A DNA stretch of 64,000 bases from Terriglobales bacterium (GCA_025936825.1 JAICSO010000007.1:147517-211516), one strand, 5' to 3'. Positions 44,020 through 53,177 are shown, counted from the first letter of the stretch. Notes: generated from the letters alone by a model not told the origin. Program-made: numbers and translations.

Positions 44020-45222
44020 CTACAGCGCCGCCAATAGGGCCCTCAGCCGCTCCAAGCCGCGATCCAATTCCTTCTGCGCCGTGGCGTAGGAGATGCGGAT
44101 GTGTTCGTTCGTGCCAAAGCCCTCGCCCGGAACGGTGGCCACATGCCCGTCATGCAGCAGGCGGCGAGAGAAATCCGCCGGCGAGTTGATCCCGCCGCGG
44201 CCGAAGTAGGCCGAGATATTGGGATAGACATAAAACGCGCCTTCAGGATACGTGCACTTCAGCCCCGGAATCGCCCGCAACCCGTTCACAATGTGATCGC
44301 GGAGGCGGATATACTCCGCGCGCATCTCGGCCACGCATTGCTGCGGTCCGGTCAATGCGGCGACTGCAGCTTTTTGCACAATTGACGTGGGATTCGACGT
44401 CGACTGGCTCTGCAGCTTCTGCATGGCGGCAATCACGGGAGCAGGCGCCAATGCGTATCCCATGCGCCAGCCGGTCATGGCATAGGTCTTGGACAGCGAA
44501 CCCACGACGATCATCCGTTCGCGATATTCATTCAGCGATCCCACCGAGAACTCGTGTCCGGTGTAGTTCAGGTACACATAACACTCATCCGACATCACCC
44601 AGATACCGCGCTCGGCTGCGAAACGCACAACTTCCGTCATGTCCTCCGGCGACATAACCGCCCCGGAAGGATTCGACGGCGAGTTGAGAATGATCATCTT
44701 CGTGCGCGCCGTGACCAGGCGCGAGACCCTCTCTGCTGTCACCCGGAATCCCTGCTCCTCGTCGGTTTCGAGCAGCACGCAATTGCCGCCGGCGTAACGG
44801 ACGATGTCCTTGAACGAAACCCAGTACGGCACCGGCAGGATGACCTCATCGCCGTGATCCATCAGCACCTGAACCGCGTTGAACAACACGTGCTTGCCGC
44901 CGACCGAAGCCATGACTTCGTCGCGCTTGTACTTCGAGCCAAAATCCTGCGCGTGTCGCTGCACGATCGCATCCTTCAGCTCGATCGTGCCCCCGACCGC
45001 CGTGTAGCGCGTAAAGTTGTTCTGGATGGCTGTGATGGCCGCATCCTTGATGTGCTGAGGCGTGGAGAAGTGCGGCTCGCCGACCGTCCAGTCGACGACA
45101 TCCACGCCCTTTTGACGTAGCTTGTCGGCTTCAGCGACGGCAGCCATCGTGGCCGACGGCTCAATGCGGTTGATGCGATCGGTAAATTTCAGTGCTGCGG
45201 GTGCTTCGGTAACAGGACTCAT
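44020..45222 (-). CDS. Class I PLP aminotransferase, aspartate aminotransferase-like
   Basis: A 400-residue fold-type I enzyme. Marks: VDWTVGEPHFSTPQHIKDAA, YTAVGGTIELKDAI, the PLP-stacking region VPYWVSFKDIV, NSPSNPSGAVMSPEDM with the conserved Asn, SDECYVYLNY, the Schiff-base Lys in VVGSLSKTYAMTGWRMGY and the Arg in HIRISYATAQ. It fits the thermophile-type (Igamma/Ibeta) AspAT, making aspartate or prephenate-derived amino acids. The ATG at 45222 is the family start; it follows coaD by 10 bases, so the two are cotranscribed. Confidence 0.93.
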   Translation of the reverse strand: MSPVTEAPAALKFTDRINRIEPSATMAAVAEADKLRQKGVDVVDWTVGEPHFSTPQHIKDAAITAIQNNFTRYTAVGGTIELKDAIVQRHAQDFGSKYKRDEVMASVGGKHVLFNAVQVLMDHGDEVILPVPYWVSFKDIVRYAGGNCVLLETDEEQGFRVTAERVSRLVTARTKMIILNSPSNPSGAVMSPEDMTEVVRFAAERGIWVMSDECYVYLNYTGHEFSVGSLNEYRERMIVVGSLSKTYAMTGWRMGYALAPAPVIAAMQKLQSQSTSNPTSIVQKAAVAALTGPQQCVAEMRAEYIRLRDHIVNGLRAIPGLKCTYPEGAFYVYPNISAYFGRGGINSPADFSRRLLHDGHVATVPGEGFGTNEHIRISYATAQKELDRGLERLRALLAAL

Positions 45223-45232
45223 AATTCTCTGC

Positions 45233-45754
45233 TCATTTCTTCTTGGGTTGACGGATTGCCAACTTGTACGCGGGATCAAGCTTCTCTTTCAGCCGCTGCT
45301 CCACCAGTTCCGGGACCAGGGTGCTGACATCGCCGCCAAGCTTTGCGGCCTCGCGCACCAGGCGCGAGCTGAGATACGAATATTGCTCCGCGGGCATCAT
45401 GAACACGGTTTCAAGTTCGGGACTCAGCTTGCGGTTCATCATGGCAATCTGCAACTCGTATTCGTAGTCGCTTAGCGCCCGAATGCCGCGCAGCATCGCT
45501 CCCGCGTTCACCTTCTCCGCAAATTCAACGGTAAGGCCATCAAAGGTGTCGACGCTAACGTTCTTGATGTCGGCCGTCAGGTCTTCCAGCATCCGCTTAC
45601 GATCCCCCACACTGAAGAGCGGCGTCTTGTCCGGATTGCGGAGGATGGCAACAATCAACTGATCAAAAATCCGGCTGCCGCGGTGGATCAGGTCGAGATG
45701 CCCATTCGTTGGCGGATCAAACGACCCCGGGTAAATGGCGGTAACTTTTTTCAA
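45233..45754 (-). CDS. coaD: Phosphopantetheine adenylyltransferase
   Basis: A 173-residue enzyme for the fourth step of coenzyme A synthesis. It has the nucleotidyltransferase motif YPGSFDPPTNGHLDLI, LRGIRALSDYEYELQIAMMN and the YSYLSSRLVREAAKLGGD segment that replaces ISSTxVRE. The C-terminus is longer and more basic (KLAIRQPKKK) than in E. coli. It is the first gene of the pair with the aminotransferase. Confidence 0.97.
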   Translation of the reverse strand: MKKVTAIYPGSFDPPTNGHLDLIHRGSRIFDQLIVAILRNPDKTPLFSVGDRKRMLEDLTADIKNVSVDTFDGLTVEFAEKVNAGAMLRGIRALSDYEYELQIAMMNRKLSPELETVFMMPAEQYSYLSSRLVREAAKLGGDVSTLVPELVEQRLKEKLDPAYKLAIRQPKKK

Positions 45755-45837
45755 TCAGCCTCTTCTTACAAAGGTGGTCGTAGGCAGGAGCGAGGATGCT
45801 CTGATTCTATTCGGCGGGATTGGCGAATGGCAACGTT

Positions 45838-46497
45838 CTACTTGAACCAGTGCCAGCCCAGGCTCAGTTGAACTCCATTGAATTCAGGGTTCTGTGGGCC
45901 TAGGTTGGCATTGGAGATGTGCAGCCAACGGCAGGCGATCTCGAGTGCTTGTGCACGCCGGGTGGTGATCACGACACCGCCGCCGGCGCGGGCCATGAAA
46001 TTGAAAGTGGAAGTGTCGCCTTGTGGGAAATCGGAGTGGGTATGAACTCCTCCTCCGCCGAGTTCCACGAAGGGCGAAAGGCGCCCGTGGTGCACGCTGG
46101 AATTCCAGCGAAGGAGGATCGGATCAAACGCAGTTCCGGTAATCTTTTGTGGTGCGAATTGCACGAACACCGGGACAAAGTCGGCGGAGTATTCCAGGTG
46201 TCCTCGACGCCAGCCGGAGCCCATTTCTCCGCTGAGGGCGTGGCCGACGGAAACTCCCGCAGTAAAGAGCTGAGCTTCAGAAAATGAGTTCGTAACTTCT
46301 TCACCGGTAGCACCCGCAGCCCACACGCTAAAGTCCCAGCTGTAATTTCGAAGCTCGGGATTCGCCTGTCCAAGAGCGGCGTTACACAGAGCCGAGGTGA
46401 TCAGCAGAAGCAAAACAAAAATCATTGACCGCAAAGGTCGCAAAGCACGCAAAAAAGATGCGAACCATGCAAGTGGGAACGCGAGACGAACATCCAT
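45838..46497 (-). CDS. PagL-like acyloxyacyl hydrolase / lipid A deacylase
   Basis: A small outer-membrane beta-barrel protein. After the hydrophobic signal (MIFVLLLLITSALCNAALGQ) come alternating strands, and near the end RWLHISNANLGPQNPEFNGV, the His-x-Ser active-site pattern of PagL, which removes the 3-O acyl chain of lipid A. It ends in WHWFK. The frame starts 5 bases after the upstream gene's stop, but the codons before the ATG at 46425 are formed by a GCGACCTTTGCGGTC-type intergenic repeat, so the true start may be 46425. Deacylase activity is inferred from the motif. Confidence 0.8.
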   Translation of the reverse strand: MDVRLAFPLAWFASFLRALRPLRSMIFVLLLLITSALCNAALGQANPELRNYSWDFSVWAAGATGEEVTNSFSEAQLFTAGVSVGHALSGEMGSGWRRGHLEYSADFVPVFVQFAPQKITGTAFDPILLRWNSSVHHGRLSPFVELGGGGVHTHSDFPQGDTSTFNFMARAGGGVVITTRRAQALEIACRWLHISNANLGPQNPEFNGVQLSLGWHWFK

Positions 46498-46502
46498 AAA
46501 TG

Positions 46503-47483
46503 CTACTTCTTCTCGTGCAAGTCCTCAGCCGCCAGTCCAAGAGCGTGATTCGCAAAATAGATCTGGCTAGCATCCCGCGATGCCCGGTACCAAGGGCGCT
46601 TGCCGTGCAGAATGTTGGCTCCGCCGCGAATTGGGTTCAGGGCGCAGCGCATGAAATCGATAACGAAATGATTGCGGGTGGCGCCTTCGATCGGCCGGTT
46701 AATCTTTGTATCGAGAACATCCTCGGTCAGGAGCCACAAAGCCCCGCCGACAGGCGTCGTAACCAGATCGACCTGTCCCACACCGGTTAGGCAGTGTTGG
46801 TAACAAGGATAACGGCCTTGGTGGGTCCAGGCGTGGCGCACCATGTGGATGGTGCCGTATTTTTCGACGGTCATCTCGCTGAGTGGGCCGATGTTCCATT
46901 GCGTGCTGTAAGCGGCGTTCCACCAAAACGCTTTGAAGCGGCTCCACCAATAAGCTTTGGTATTCGAGAACTCCAAGTCGCGGCCTTGCGGATCGTTTTG
47001 GATTTGAATGTATTCGGTCAGCGCGCCTTGAATCGGGTGGCCGACGTAGCTGTAGAGAAAAGGATCCCCGTCATCCCATCCGGAGTGAGCCCACGTCGAC
47101 AATGACTCCTTGTAATCGCGCCAATAATGATTGAGCGGAATTCCATTTTCGACTGTGACCCAGTGGTAGTCGTCGTGCACAACATAGGCCTGCTCGATTG
47201 CGAGAAAGGTGAAAGATTCGAATAGGGCGCGGCCCCAGTGGAAGTGTTCGTGACGAACTTGTGGGGCGGAGAGGAAAGACTCCCCGGCATCTCGGCTCGC
47301 GGCGGTGTCGGTGAACAGAGTTATTGGGAGTGCTCCTGGCTCGTGAGAAGTCGAGGAGTTCGTTGTGTACGGACAATCAGCCAAAGGATTAGGCAACCGA
47401 TCGCATGCGGACGATGGCAGTTGGCACACCGCCGCTGCGGACAACAAGAAGGTTGGAAGCAAAAACCGAACAATAGGTCCCAT
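46503..47483 (-). CDS. Secreted/outer-membrane protein, DUF3943-like, unknown
   Basis: A 326-residue protein with a signal peptide (MGPIVRFLLPTFLLSAAAVC) and many Trp, Tyr and His. It contains FLYSYVGHPIQGALTEYIQI (His-Pro-x-Gln-Gly pattern seen in DUF3943-type proteins) and a late DLVTTPVGGALWLLTEDVLD. It is likely membrane- or envelope-associated. It is followed by the PagL-like gene on the same strand with almost no gap, so both may act on the outer membrane. Family assignment is tentative. Confidence 0.7.
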   Translation of the reverse strand: MGPIVRFLLPTFLLSAAAVCQLPSSACDRLPNPLADCPYTTNSSTSHEPGALPITLFTDTAASRDAGESFLSAPQVRHEHFHWGRALFESFTFLAIEQAYVVHDDYHWVTVENGIPLNHYWRDYKESLSTWAHSGWDDGDPFLYSYVGHPIQGALTEYIQIQNDPQGRDLEFSNTKAYWWSRFKAFWWNAAYSTQWNIGPLSEMTVEKYGTIHMVRHAWTHQGRYPCYQHCLTGVGQVDLVTTPVGGALWLLTEDVLDTKINRPIEGATRNHFVIDFMRCALNPIRGGANILHGKRPWYRASRDASQIYFANHALGLAAEDLHEKK

Positions 47484-47564
47484 GCTTACCCGGACGAGGC
47501 AGCAAACCTAGGATGGAGTCGGCAGAAAGTGGGTTGTCAGTTCGAAGGGGCGTATTAAGGGAAA

Positions 47565-47584
47565 GACGGGCAAAGTTGCCCGTC
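47565..47584. repeat. Small hairpin, 8-bp stem with 4-base loop
   Basis: GACGGGCA-AAGT-TGCCCGTC lies about 30 bases beyond the recA stop and could act as its terminator. It belongs to the same set of four-base-loop hairpins as 21844 and 29681. Confidence 0.7.
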
Positions 47585-47614
47585 CCTGACTGCGGTCACT
47601 AATACATGGTGCAG

Positions 47615-48727
47615 TTATCGTCTTGCCGCAGGCTTCCCTTCAGTTCCTGTCGGCATCGTGGTCACGCGGGCGGTCTGCCCAGTGCCGTTACCGGCGCCTT
47701 GAGCGGCCCCCTGCGCCTGTCCGGCGGGCGGAGACGAGATCAAGCCCAGTGCTTTGCGCACCTCGGTTTCGATCTTCGCCGTGATGTCCTTGTTGTCCTT
47801 GAGGAATTGGCGGGCGTTCTCGCGGCCTTGGCCAATGCGTTCGCTCTTGTAGCTGAACCACGAGCCCGACTTCTCGACAATGTTGTTGTTCACCGCGAGA
47901 TCGAGCAGGTCGCCTTCTTTCGAGATGCCCTCGCCGTAAAGGATGTCGAATTCCGCTTCGCGGAAGGGCGCGGCCACCTTGTTCTTCACGACCTTTACTT
48001 TGGTCCGTGAGCCAGTGACGATGTCGCCTTCTTTTATTGCGGCGATGCGGCGAATGTCGACCCGAACCGAGGCATAGAACTTCAGCGCACGGCCGCCGGT
48101 CGTGGTTTCGGGATTGCCGAACATCACGCCAATCTTTTCGCGGATCTGGTTGATGAAGACCAGGCAGGTACGCGACTTGGAGACGATGCCGGTCAGCTTG
48201 CGGAGAGCCTGCGACATGAGGCGGGCCTGCAGTCCCATGTGGCTGTCACCCATTTCGCCATCGAGTTCAGCCTTGGGAACGAGGGCGGCCACCGAGTCGA
48301 CGACCAGAACGTCAATAGCGCCGGAGCGCACGAGGGCTTCAGCGATTTCCAGCGCCTGCTCACCGTAATCCGGCTGCGACACAAGAAGATTGTCGACGTC
48401 GACACCAAGTTTCTTCGCATACACAGGGTCGAGGGCGTGTTCCGCATCGACGAATGCGGCCATGCCTCCGGCTTTCTGGGCTTCGGCGATCACCTGCAAC
48501 GTGATGGTCGTCTTGCCGGACGATTCCGGGCCGAAGATTTCGACCACACGTCCGCGCGGGAACCCACCGACGCCAAGAGCCCCGTCGAACGAGATCGAGC
48601 CTGTGGGGATGACCGAGATCGGCACAATGGCTTCTTTCGACCCCAAACGCATGATGGAGCCTTTTCCAAACTGCTTCTCAATTTGCGCGAATGCCAGATC
48701 AATCGCTCGAGCCCGCTCGTCGGCCAT
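47615..48727 (-). CDS. recA: RecA recombinase
   Basis: A 370-residue RecA. Walker A is in [15 protein letters not shown], with [20 protein letters not shown], the L1/L2 loops including [20 protein letters not shown] and [19 protein letters not shown], and the [12 protein letters not shown] segment. It drives strand exchange and triggers LexA cleavage. The ATG at 48727 has a GGAAGG ribosome site; codons before it are not family-like. The C-terminal tail is Gly/Ala/Gln-rich and less acidic than usual. A candidate LexA box lies 56 bases upstream. Confidence 0.98.
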   Translation of the reverse strand: MADERARAIDLAFAQIEKQFGKGSIMRLGSKEAIVPISVIPTGSISFDGALGVGGFPRGRVVEIFGPESSGKTTITLQVIAEAQKAGGMAAFVDAEHALDPVYAKKLGVDVDNLLVSQPDYGEQALEIAEALVRSGAIDVLVVDSVAALVPKAELDGEMGDSHMGLQARLMSQALRKLTGIVSKSRTCLVFINQIREKIGVMFGNPETTTGGRALKFYASVRVDIRRIAAIKEGDIVTGSRTKVKVVKNKVAAPFREAEFDILYGEGISKEGDLLDLAVNNNIVEKSGSWFSYKSERIGQGRENARQFLKDNKDITAKIETEVRKALGLISSPPAGQAQGAAQGAGNGTGQTARVTTMPTGTEGKPAARR

Positions 48728-48782
48728 GGAAATACCTTCCCTGAGAGTAATGTGAAACTGGCTGGAGTATATCTCTTCAGAG

Positions 48783-48800
48783 AAGCGAATAAAAGGCGAA
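48783..48800 (-). promoter_or_regulatory. Candidate LexA operator upstream of recA
   Basis: On the minus strand TTCGCCTTTTATTCGCTT (TTCG-N7-TTCG), matching 16 of 18 bases of the site before lexA at 21149. It lies about 56 bases before the recA start, in the promoter zone. Confidence 0.7.
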
Positions 48801-48884
48801 TCACAAGAAAATAGTGGAAAAGTTCCCAAAAGAGAACGGAGGGAAGGGTTTCGCTGGGGAAGACGCCTCTGGCATTGCATCATT

Positions 48885-49020
48885 GAATTCATAGGATCAT
48901 TGATTCATTGGCTGGGATCGTCCATCACCGAACGCAGAGAGAAGTGCGATTGGTTTCAAATGATTCAATCCCTCAATGATTCAATCCCTCAATGATTCAA
49001 TCCCTCAATGATTCAATCTC
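48885..49020. repeat. GATTCAATCCCTCAAT tandem and inverted repeat
   Basis: A left arm CATTGAATTCATAGGATCAT and, after a 40-base centre, four near-perfect copies of the 16-base unit ATGATTCAATCCCTCA. It fills the recA-purM divergent gap upstream of the purM start. Confidence 0.85.
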
Positions 49021-49096
49021 TCCCGTGCTACAATGACCGCTCTTAGAGCTTTTCCCCGGCAAGCGGCTCCCGCAACATTTCAATACCGGAAACACA

Positions 49097-50143
49097 GTGG
49101 CCCAGAACTCGTCCAAACCTATCACTTACGCTGACGCGGGCGTGAACATCGACAAAGCCAACCGCACCAAGCAGCGCATTAAATACCTCGCTCACAAGAC
49201 CTTTACCAAGGGCGTGCTTAGTGAAATCGGCGGTTTTGGTGGGCTGTTTTCCGTGGACAAGACCAAGTATCTGGATCCAGTGCTTGTATCGAGCGTGGAC
49301 GGTGTAGGCACGAAGCTGAAACTTGCCTTCGAGATGAACGTGCACCACACGATTGGCGCCGATCTGGTAAACCACTGCGTGAACGACATCGCCGTGCAAG
49401 GTGCCGCTCCCATGTTCTTCATGGACTATCTGGCTACCGGGAAGCTCGACCCCGCGGTCGCCGAGAAGGTGGTCGAGGGGTTGGCCGAGGCCTGCAAGCA
49501 TAATGGCTGCGCTCTCATTGGCGGCGAGACGGCTGAGATGCCAGGCTTTTATCCAGAAGGCGAATATGACCTCGCCGGATTCATCGTCGGAGTCGTGGAA
49601 CGCGACAAGATCGTCACCGGCAAAACCGTCGAGCCCGGGGACATCGTTCTCGGCCTTCCTTCCACCGGACTTCACACCAACGGCTATTCGCTCGCCCGCA
49701 AGCTCCTCTTTGAGGTTGGCAAGTACGAACCTGAAACTTACGTCAATGAGATCAAGGGCAAAGTCGGCAACGAACTGATGCAGACGCACCGCAGCTACTG
49801 GCCGATCATCAAGAAGCTCGTGGCGACGGAATGCGTGTCGGCGATGGCTCACATAACAGGCGGCGGAATCACAGAAAACCTGCCGCGCGTTCTTCCTAAA
49901 GGGGTTGCTGCCGCAATTCAATACGATTCCTGGCCCGTTCCCCCGATCTTCACCCATATGCAAAAGCTGGGGAACGTGCCCCAAGATGACATGATGCGTA
50001 CTTTCAACATGGGGCTCGGCATGCTGCTGGTGATCCCGGCGAAGAAGTTCAAGAAAGCCGAGAGTGTCCTCGATCGCGCCAGCGAGAAGTACTACGCGGT
50101 GGGGCGAATCACCAAGGGCGACCGGAAGGTCACGTACAGTTGA
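49097..50143 (+). CDS. purM: Phosphoribosylformylglycinamidine cyclo-ligase (AIR synthetase)
   Basis: A 348-residue purine-synthesis enzyme starting at GTG (49097). Marks: ITYADAGVNIDKANRTKQRI, SSVDGVGTKLKLAFEM, HHTIGADLVNHCVNDIAVQG and ALIGGETAEMPGFYPEGEYD, then MAHITGGGITENLPRVLP. It closes the imidazole ring using ATP. Length matches the family. Encoded alone; a long frame on the opposite strand has no protein features. Confidence 0.97.
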   Translation: MAQNSSKPITYADAGVNIDKANRTKQRIKYLAHKTFTKGVLSEIGGFGGLFSVDKTKYLDPVLVSSVDGVGTKLKLAFEMNVHHTIGADLVNHCVNDIAVQGAAPMFFMDYLATGKLDPAVAEKVVEGLAEACKHNGCALIGGETAEMPGFYPEGEYDLAGFIVGVVERDKIVTGKTVEPGDIVLGLPSTGLHTNGYSLARKLLFEVGKYEPETYVNEIKGKVGNELMQTHRSYWPIIKKLVATECVSAMAHITGGGITENLPRVLPKGVAAAIQYDSWPVPPIFTHMQKLGNVPQDDMMRTFNMGLGMLLVIPAKKFKKAESVLDRASEKYYAVGRITKGDRKVTYS

Positions 50144-50149
50144 TGCGGA

Positions 50150-50232
50150 ACAGCTCTTAGCTGTTAGCTTTTGGCCTTGAGCCAAACCAGCAGGTGGACT
50201 GCGGGCCCAAAGCCGAAGGGCTAAAAGCTGAG
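50150..50232. repeat. AGCTCTTAGCTGTTAGC / GGGCTAAAAGCT inverted repeat
   Basis: Downstream of purM, CAGCTCTTAGCTGTTAGCTT and AAGCCGAAGGGCTAAAAGCT form inverted arms around a 30-base centre that also contains TTGAGCCAAA. Same family as 21018. Confidence 0.7.
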
Positions 50233-50272
50233 TCTATTTACCCTCACCGACGTGTGACACCAAAACGGCATA

Positions 50273-50301
50273 TTGACATCACCTCTCGTTTGCCATAGCA
50301 T
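50273..50301 (+). promoter_or_regulatory. Sigma-70-type promoter of the RHH/Fic module
   Basis: TTGACA (50273-50278), 17 bases, then TAGCAT (50296-50301). The ATG of the RHH gene is at 50308, about where transcription would start, and no ribosome site is present, so the message is probably leaderless. Confidence 0.6.
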
Positions 50302-50307
50302 AGTGTC

Positions 50308-50652
50308 ATGGCCCGGACTGCCTTCACATTACGCATCGATCCTGAGGAGCGCGCTGCTTTGAAAATCCTCAGCAAACTGGAGCGGCGGCCGATCAATCAG
50401 CTGTTGAACGAGGCCATCAAGAGCTATCTCAGCCGCAAGGGCCGCAAAGAGCGCAGCCTCGAAACCGATCTGCGCCGCCTGGATGCCTACCGCAAGAAGG
50501 ACTCGAAATTCCGGCGTGCGATCGCTAAATTCGCGGAAGCCGAAGCCACGCTGAAGGACCCGCTCGAAGGCCAACCGTTCGAGGAAACCGATACCCCGGC
50601 AGAGTCCACCGGGCCAATCCAGAGCAAAGTCCGCGAGGTCCTGGGTGCCTGA
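50308..50652 (+). CDS. Ribbon-helix-helix-like antitoxin partner of Fic
   Basis: A 114-residue protein. The start TAFTLRIDPEERAALKILSK then RRPINQLLNEAIKSYLSRKG has the strand-helix-helix pattern of RHH DNA-binding antitoxins. The second half is a charged region likely to contact the partner. Its last 8 bases overlap the Fic gene start. It lacks an obvious [S/T]xxxE[G/N] inhibitory motif of classic FicA antitoxins, so it may act mainly as a repressor or block Fic differently. Confidence 0.82.
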   Translation: MARTAFTLRIDPEERAALKILSKLERRPINQLLNEAIKSYLSRKGRKERSLETDLRRLDAYRKKDSKFRRAIAKFAEAEATLKDPLEGQPFEETDTPAESTGPIQSKVREVLGA

Positions 50653-51253
50653 TTGGGACGAAGACAGTCCCCAGTTACGGCACAGTCTTTCCGCCATCCT
50701 TGAGGAAATCGTCGATCGAGCCGACCAGCGTGAAACCCCGTCGGTGGAAATGGCCCGGCGCTGGCAACGCCGTTTCATGCAAGACCTGAAAGCCGAACCG
50801 CGATACGTAGGCAAGTTTCGCGGCGAACCGGGCCTGGAGCGCACCGGAGTCAAAATCGGTGCGTTTAGAGGTGTAGCTGCGGCCCAGGTATTCGCCGAGT
50901 TGAAACGGTTTGAAACGCGACTTAAGGCGGCGGTTAAGCAGGTGGATCGGCCGATTCCAGCCGGAGCAGCGCTCAACGCGGATCAATGTGACGCGGTAAT
51001 TGATTTGTGCGCGTGGGCGCACGCGGAGTGGGTGAGAATCCATCCTTTTGCCAACGGCAACGGGCGCACCGCGCGCCTGTGGGCCAACTTCCTCGCTTTG
51101 CGTTACGGATTGCCGCCCTTCGTGCGCTTGCGGCCTAGGCCGGACGACGGCTATGGTGATGCAGGCGCGCAAGCTATGCGAGGAAACTGGGAACCGACCT
51201 CATCGGTCTTCCGCCGCCTGCTCAAACGCTTTCTGGATGAGTTCGAAGAGTGA
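50645..51253 (+). CDS. Fic-domain protein (probable AMPylating toxin)
   Basis: A 202-residue protein starting at GTG within the antitoxin gene. The Fic signature HPFANGNGRTAR begins at His133, the catalytic base; Asn replaces the usual Asp/Glu after HPFA, as in many active variants. The N-terminal helix contains SAILEE (residues 16-21), close to the self-inhibitory pattern [S/T]xxxE[G/N] except for the last residue. Fic proteins transfer AMP or other groups to target hydroxyls. With the RHH gene it forms a likely toxin-antitoxin pair. Confidence 0.88.
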   Translation: MPDWDEDSPQLRHSLSAILEEIVDRADQRETPSVEMARRWQRRFMQDLKAEPRYVGKFRGEPGLERTGVKIGAFRGVAAAQVFAELKRFETRLKAAVKQVDRPIPAGAALNADQCDAVIDLCAWAHAEWVRIHPFANGNGRTARLWANFLALRYGLPPFVRLRPRPDDGYGDAGAQAMRGNWEPTSSVFRRLLKRFLDEFEE

Positions 51254-51280
51254 GCTGCAGGTTTGTCCCTTGATTGGCGC

Positions 51281-52114
51281 TCAGCTCGATCTCTCCGCTA
51301 CGTACAAGTACCGCAATAGACGACGCTCTGCTGTCAACGTATGCACGCACGAGAGAAAGCGTTGCAGGCTTTCGAAGTTGTCCTCTCCTTCTAGATCAAC
51401 TAGGGCTGCCCTTCTTTTCTCTCTTGCTCCATGCCATCGTCTGGCTATGGTAGCCGCATTTTCCGTGGTATCGACCGCTCCAATCAATCGAAATCCTGCC
51501 TCATGAATCAGCCGCTCGTTTTCGCCGGGCGGACTGAATACGTAATAGCCAATCGATGTTCGCGTGGCGATCTCTTCGTGCGAAACCATTCCGCCAATCA
51601 CCAGCGCATCGCTGAACAGGATGCGCCCGCCAGCATTCAGAACGCGATGCATTTCTCGAAGCACCTTGAGCCGTCCAGGAACATGACATAGGACGTCATT
51701 AGAGAAAGCCGCGTCGAAACTGTTGTCGCGGAACGAGAGATTGGCCGAAATGTCGCGCTGCTCAAAACGCGCTCGATCGGACATCTCCATCTCCGCTGCA
51801 AGTCGGTTCGCATTGTGAACGCCAGACACATTGATGTCCAAGCCGATCAAGCAGCAGCCGACTGTCTTTGCCAAATGCAATGCGTACCCTCCAGAACCGA
51901 AACCTAATTCCAAGACGTGCGAGTCAGGACGTACCTTGAGCAGTTCGGGAATTTCTGACGATTCCGCAGTTGTGACCCAGCTGGTCTGTCCAAAATCCTC
52001 GCCATAAGTTTCGAGACGGACTTGACGATAGACTTCCGCGGCATAGTTGCCGTAGGCGTTGTCGTACAGGTTTACCTTTCCTGAATCCGCCGGACCCTTG
52101 GTGGGCGTGCTCAT
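51281..52114 (-). CDS. Class I SAM-dependent methyltransferase
   Basis: A 277-residue enzyme starting at MSTPTKGPADSGKVNLYDNA. The SAM motif I is VLELGFGSGGYALHLA, followed by LIGLDINVSGVHNANR, FDAAFSNDVLCHVPG and the ubiquinone/sterol-type RILFSDALVIGGMVSHEEI. The layout resembles small-molecule methyltransferases such as UbiE or sarcosine-type enzymes; the substrate is unknown. The open frame continues to 52321 but that part is low-complexity and overlaps the divergent promoter, so 52114 is chosen. Confidence 0.87.
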   Translation of the reverse strand: MSTPTKGPADSGKVNLYDNAYGNYAAEVYRQVRLETYGEDFGQTSWVTTAESSEIPELLKVRPDSHVLELGFGSGGYALHLAKTVGCCLIGLDINVSGVHNANRLAAEMEMSDRARFEQRDISANLSFRDNSFDAAFSNDVLCHVPGRLKVLREMHRVLNAGGRILFSDALVIGGMVSHEEIATRTSIGYYVFSPPGENERLIHEAGFRLIGAVDTTENAATIARRWHGAREKRRAALVDLEGEDNFESLQRFLSCVHTLTAERRLLRYLYVAERSS

Positions 52115-52280
52115 GGCGGGTGGAAGTGTATCACTCGAGCAAGCCGCCACAAGGCGCTTACGGTAATTGCAGCTGGCTACGTATCTGCAATCACTTGATT
52201 CAGTGATGAGAACACGTACTGGAGCTACTCTGGTCGATACATAATTGTGAGTCAGCGCGAGTTCTGCACGTAGGAGGCTT

Positions 52281-53076
52281 ATGCCGTCCGACTCAGATCC
52301 GTCTTCTGCTTTCGCGATCATTCGCAGAGCATTGATAGTGGCCGCGCTGTCGCTCGCTAGCTTCTCGAATTTGGTCGCAGCTCCCCCTCCCCGAATTCAA
52401 GTACTGACTCGGAACTTCGAAGAAATACATCGATTCTATGGAATGCGTTTCAAGTACCCGCAGATAGCAGGAGCTCCCCGCTTCAATGCCAGGGTGCAGG
52501 AGGTAGTTCGGGACGCGACAGGCAAGTTCAGGCAAGAGATGGGTATTGTGCTGGAGAAGCCGCAATACGATGGATACATCGACGGCAAGTACAAAGCGGC
52601 AGTGTTGACGAATGGGATCGTTAGTGTCTTGCTCGAATGGAGCGAGTATTTTCCAGGAGCGGCTCATCCTGGTGGTACATCTGTGAGCGTCAATTACGAC
52701 AGCAAAACGGGAAAGATTTTAAAGCTATCCGATCTGTTTCGTTCCGACGCGGATTACGTTTCACAGCTGTCCAAGCTGGCCATGACCGACCTTATCGGAC
52801 GTGAAATCGCTGAGCCGATGGTCATCGAGCACGGCGCGGGCCCTGTCGAGGCCAATTTCCAGGTTTTTACCCTCACTGACACCCTCTATCATCCTCCATT
52901 TCCAGACATACCAAGTGGCCGCTGGGGCAGCGGGCCCCCAGGATGTGGAGATTCTTCTGAGCGATATTCGGCCTCTCCTCAATCGAGATATTGTGCACAA
53001 TTTCGCGCTGTCGCCCAACCCTGATCCGGATACGAAGGCGGCAACGCCTAAGAATGACCTTCAGTTACACCGGTAA
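52281..53076 (+). pseudogene. DUF3298-type secreted protein, frameshifted
   Basis: The frame from 52281 has a signal segment, then a PdaC/DUF3298-type sequence (EWSEYFPGAAHPGGTSVSVN then SKTGKILKLSDLFRSDADYV), and ends abnormally at 53024. From about 52870 the family sequence continues in the +1 frame: IILHFQTYQVAAGAAGPQDV and LLSDIRPLLNRDIV, ending at 53076. A single indel near 52862-52890 (within ACCCTCACTGACACCCTC) explains this. Either the gene is broken or the read has an error. If intact it would be an extracytoplasmic protein of about 264 residues. Confidence 0.75.
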
Positions 53077-53177
53077 CTTGCCTGTCCCGAAAGCGGAACC
53101 TAACCTTATAGGAGCCGCAGCAAACGTTCTCGTGGGTTGCAAGGTTTCCTGCAGAGCAGTTACGGCCAGGAGTTTGT

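Noticed and set aside
48885..49020. Possible CRISPR array
   Set aside because: The 16-base units follow each other without unique spacers, and no cas gene is present.
49043..50185. 380-residue open frame antisense to purM
   Set aside because: purM is a certain gene with all family motifs on the other strand; the antisense frame has no domain, no ribosome site and arises from GC-biased codon use.
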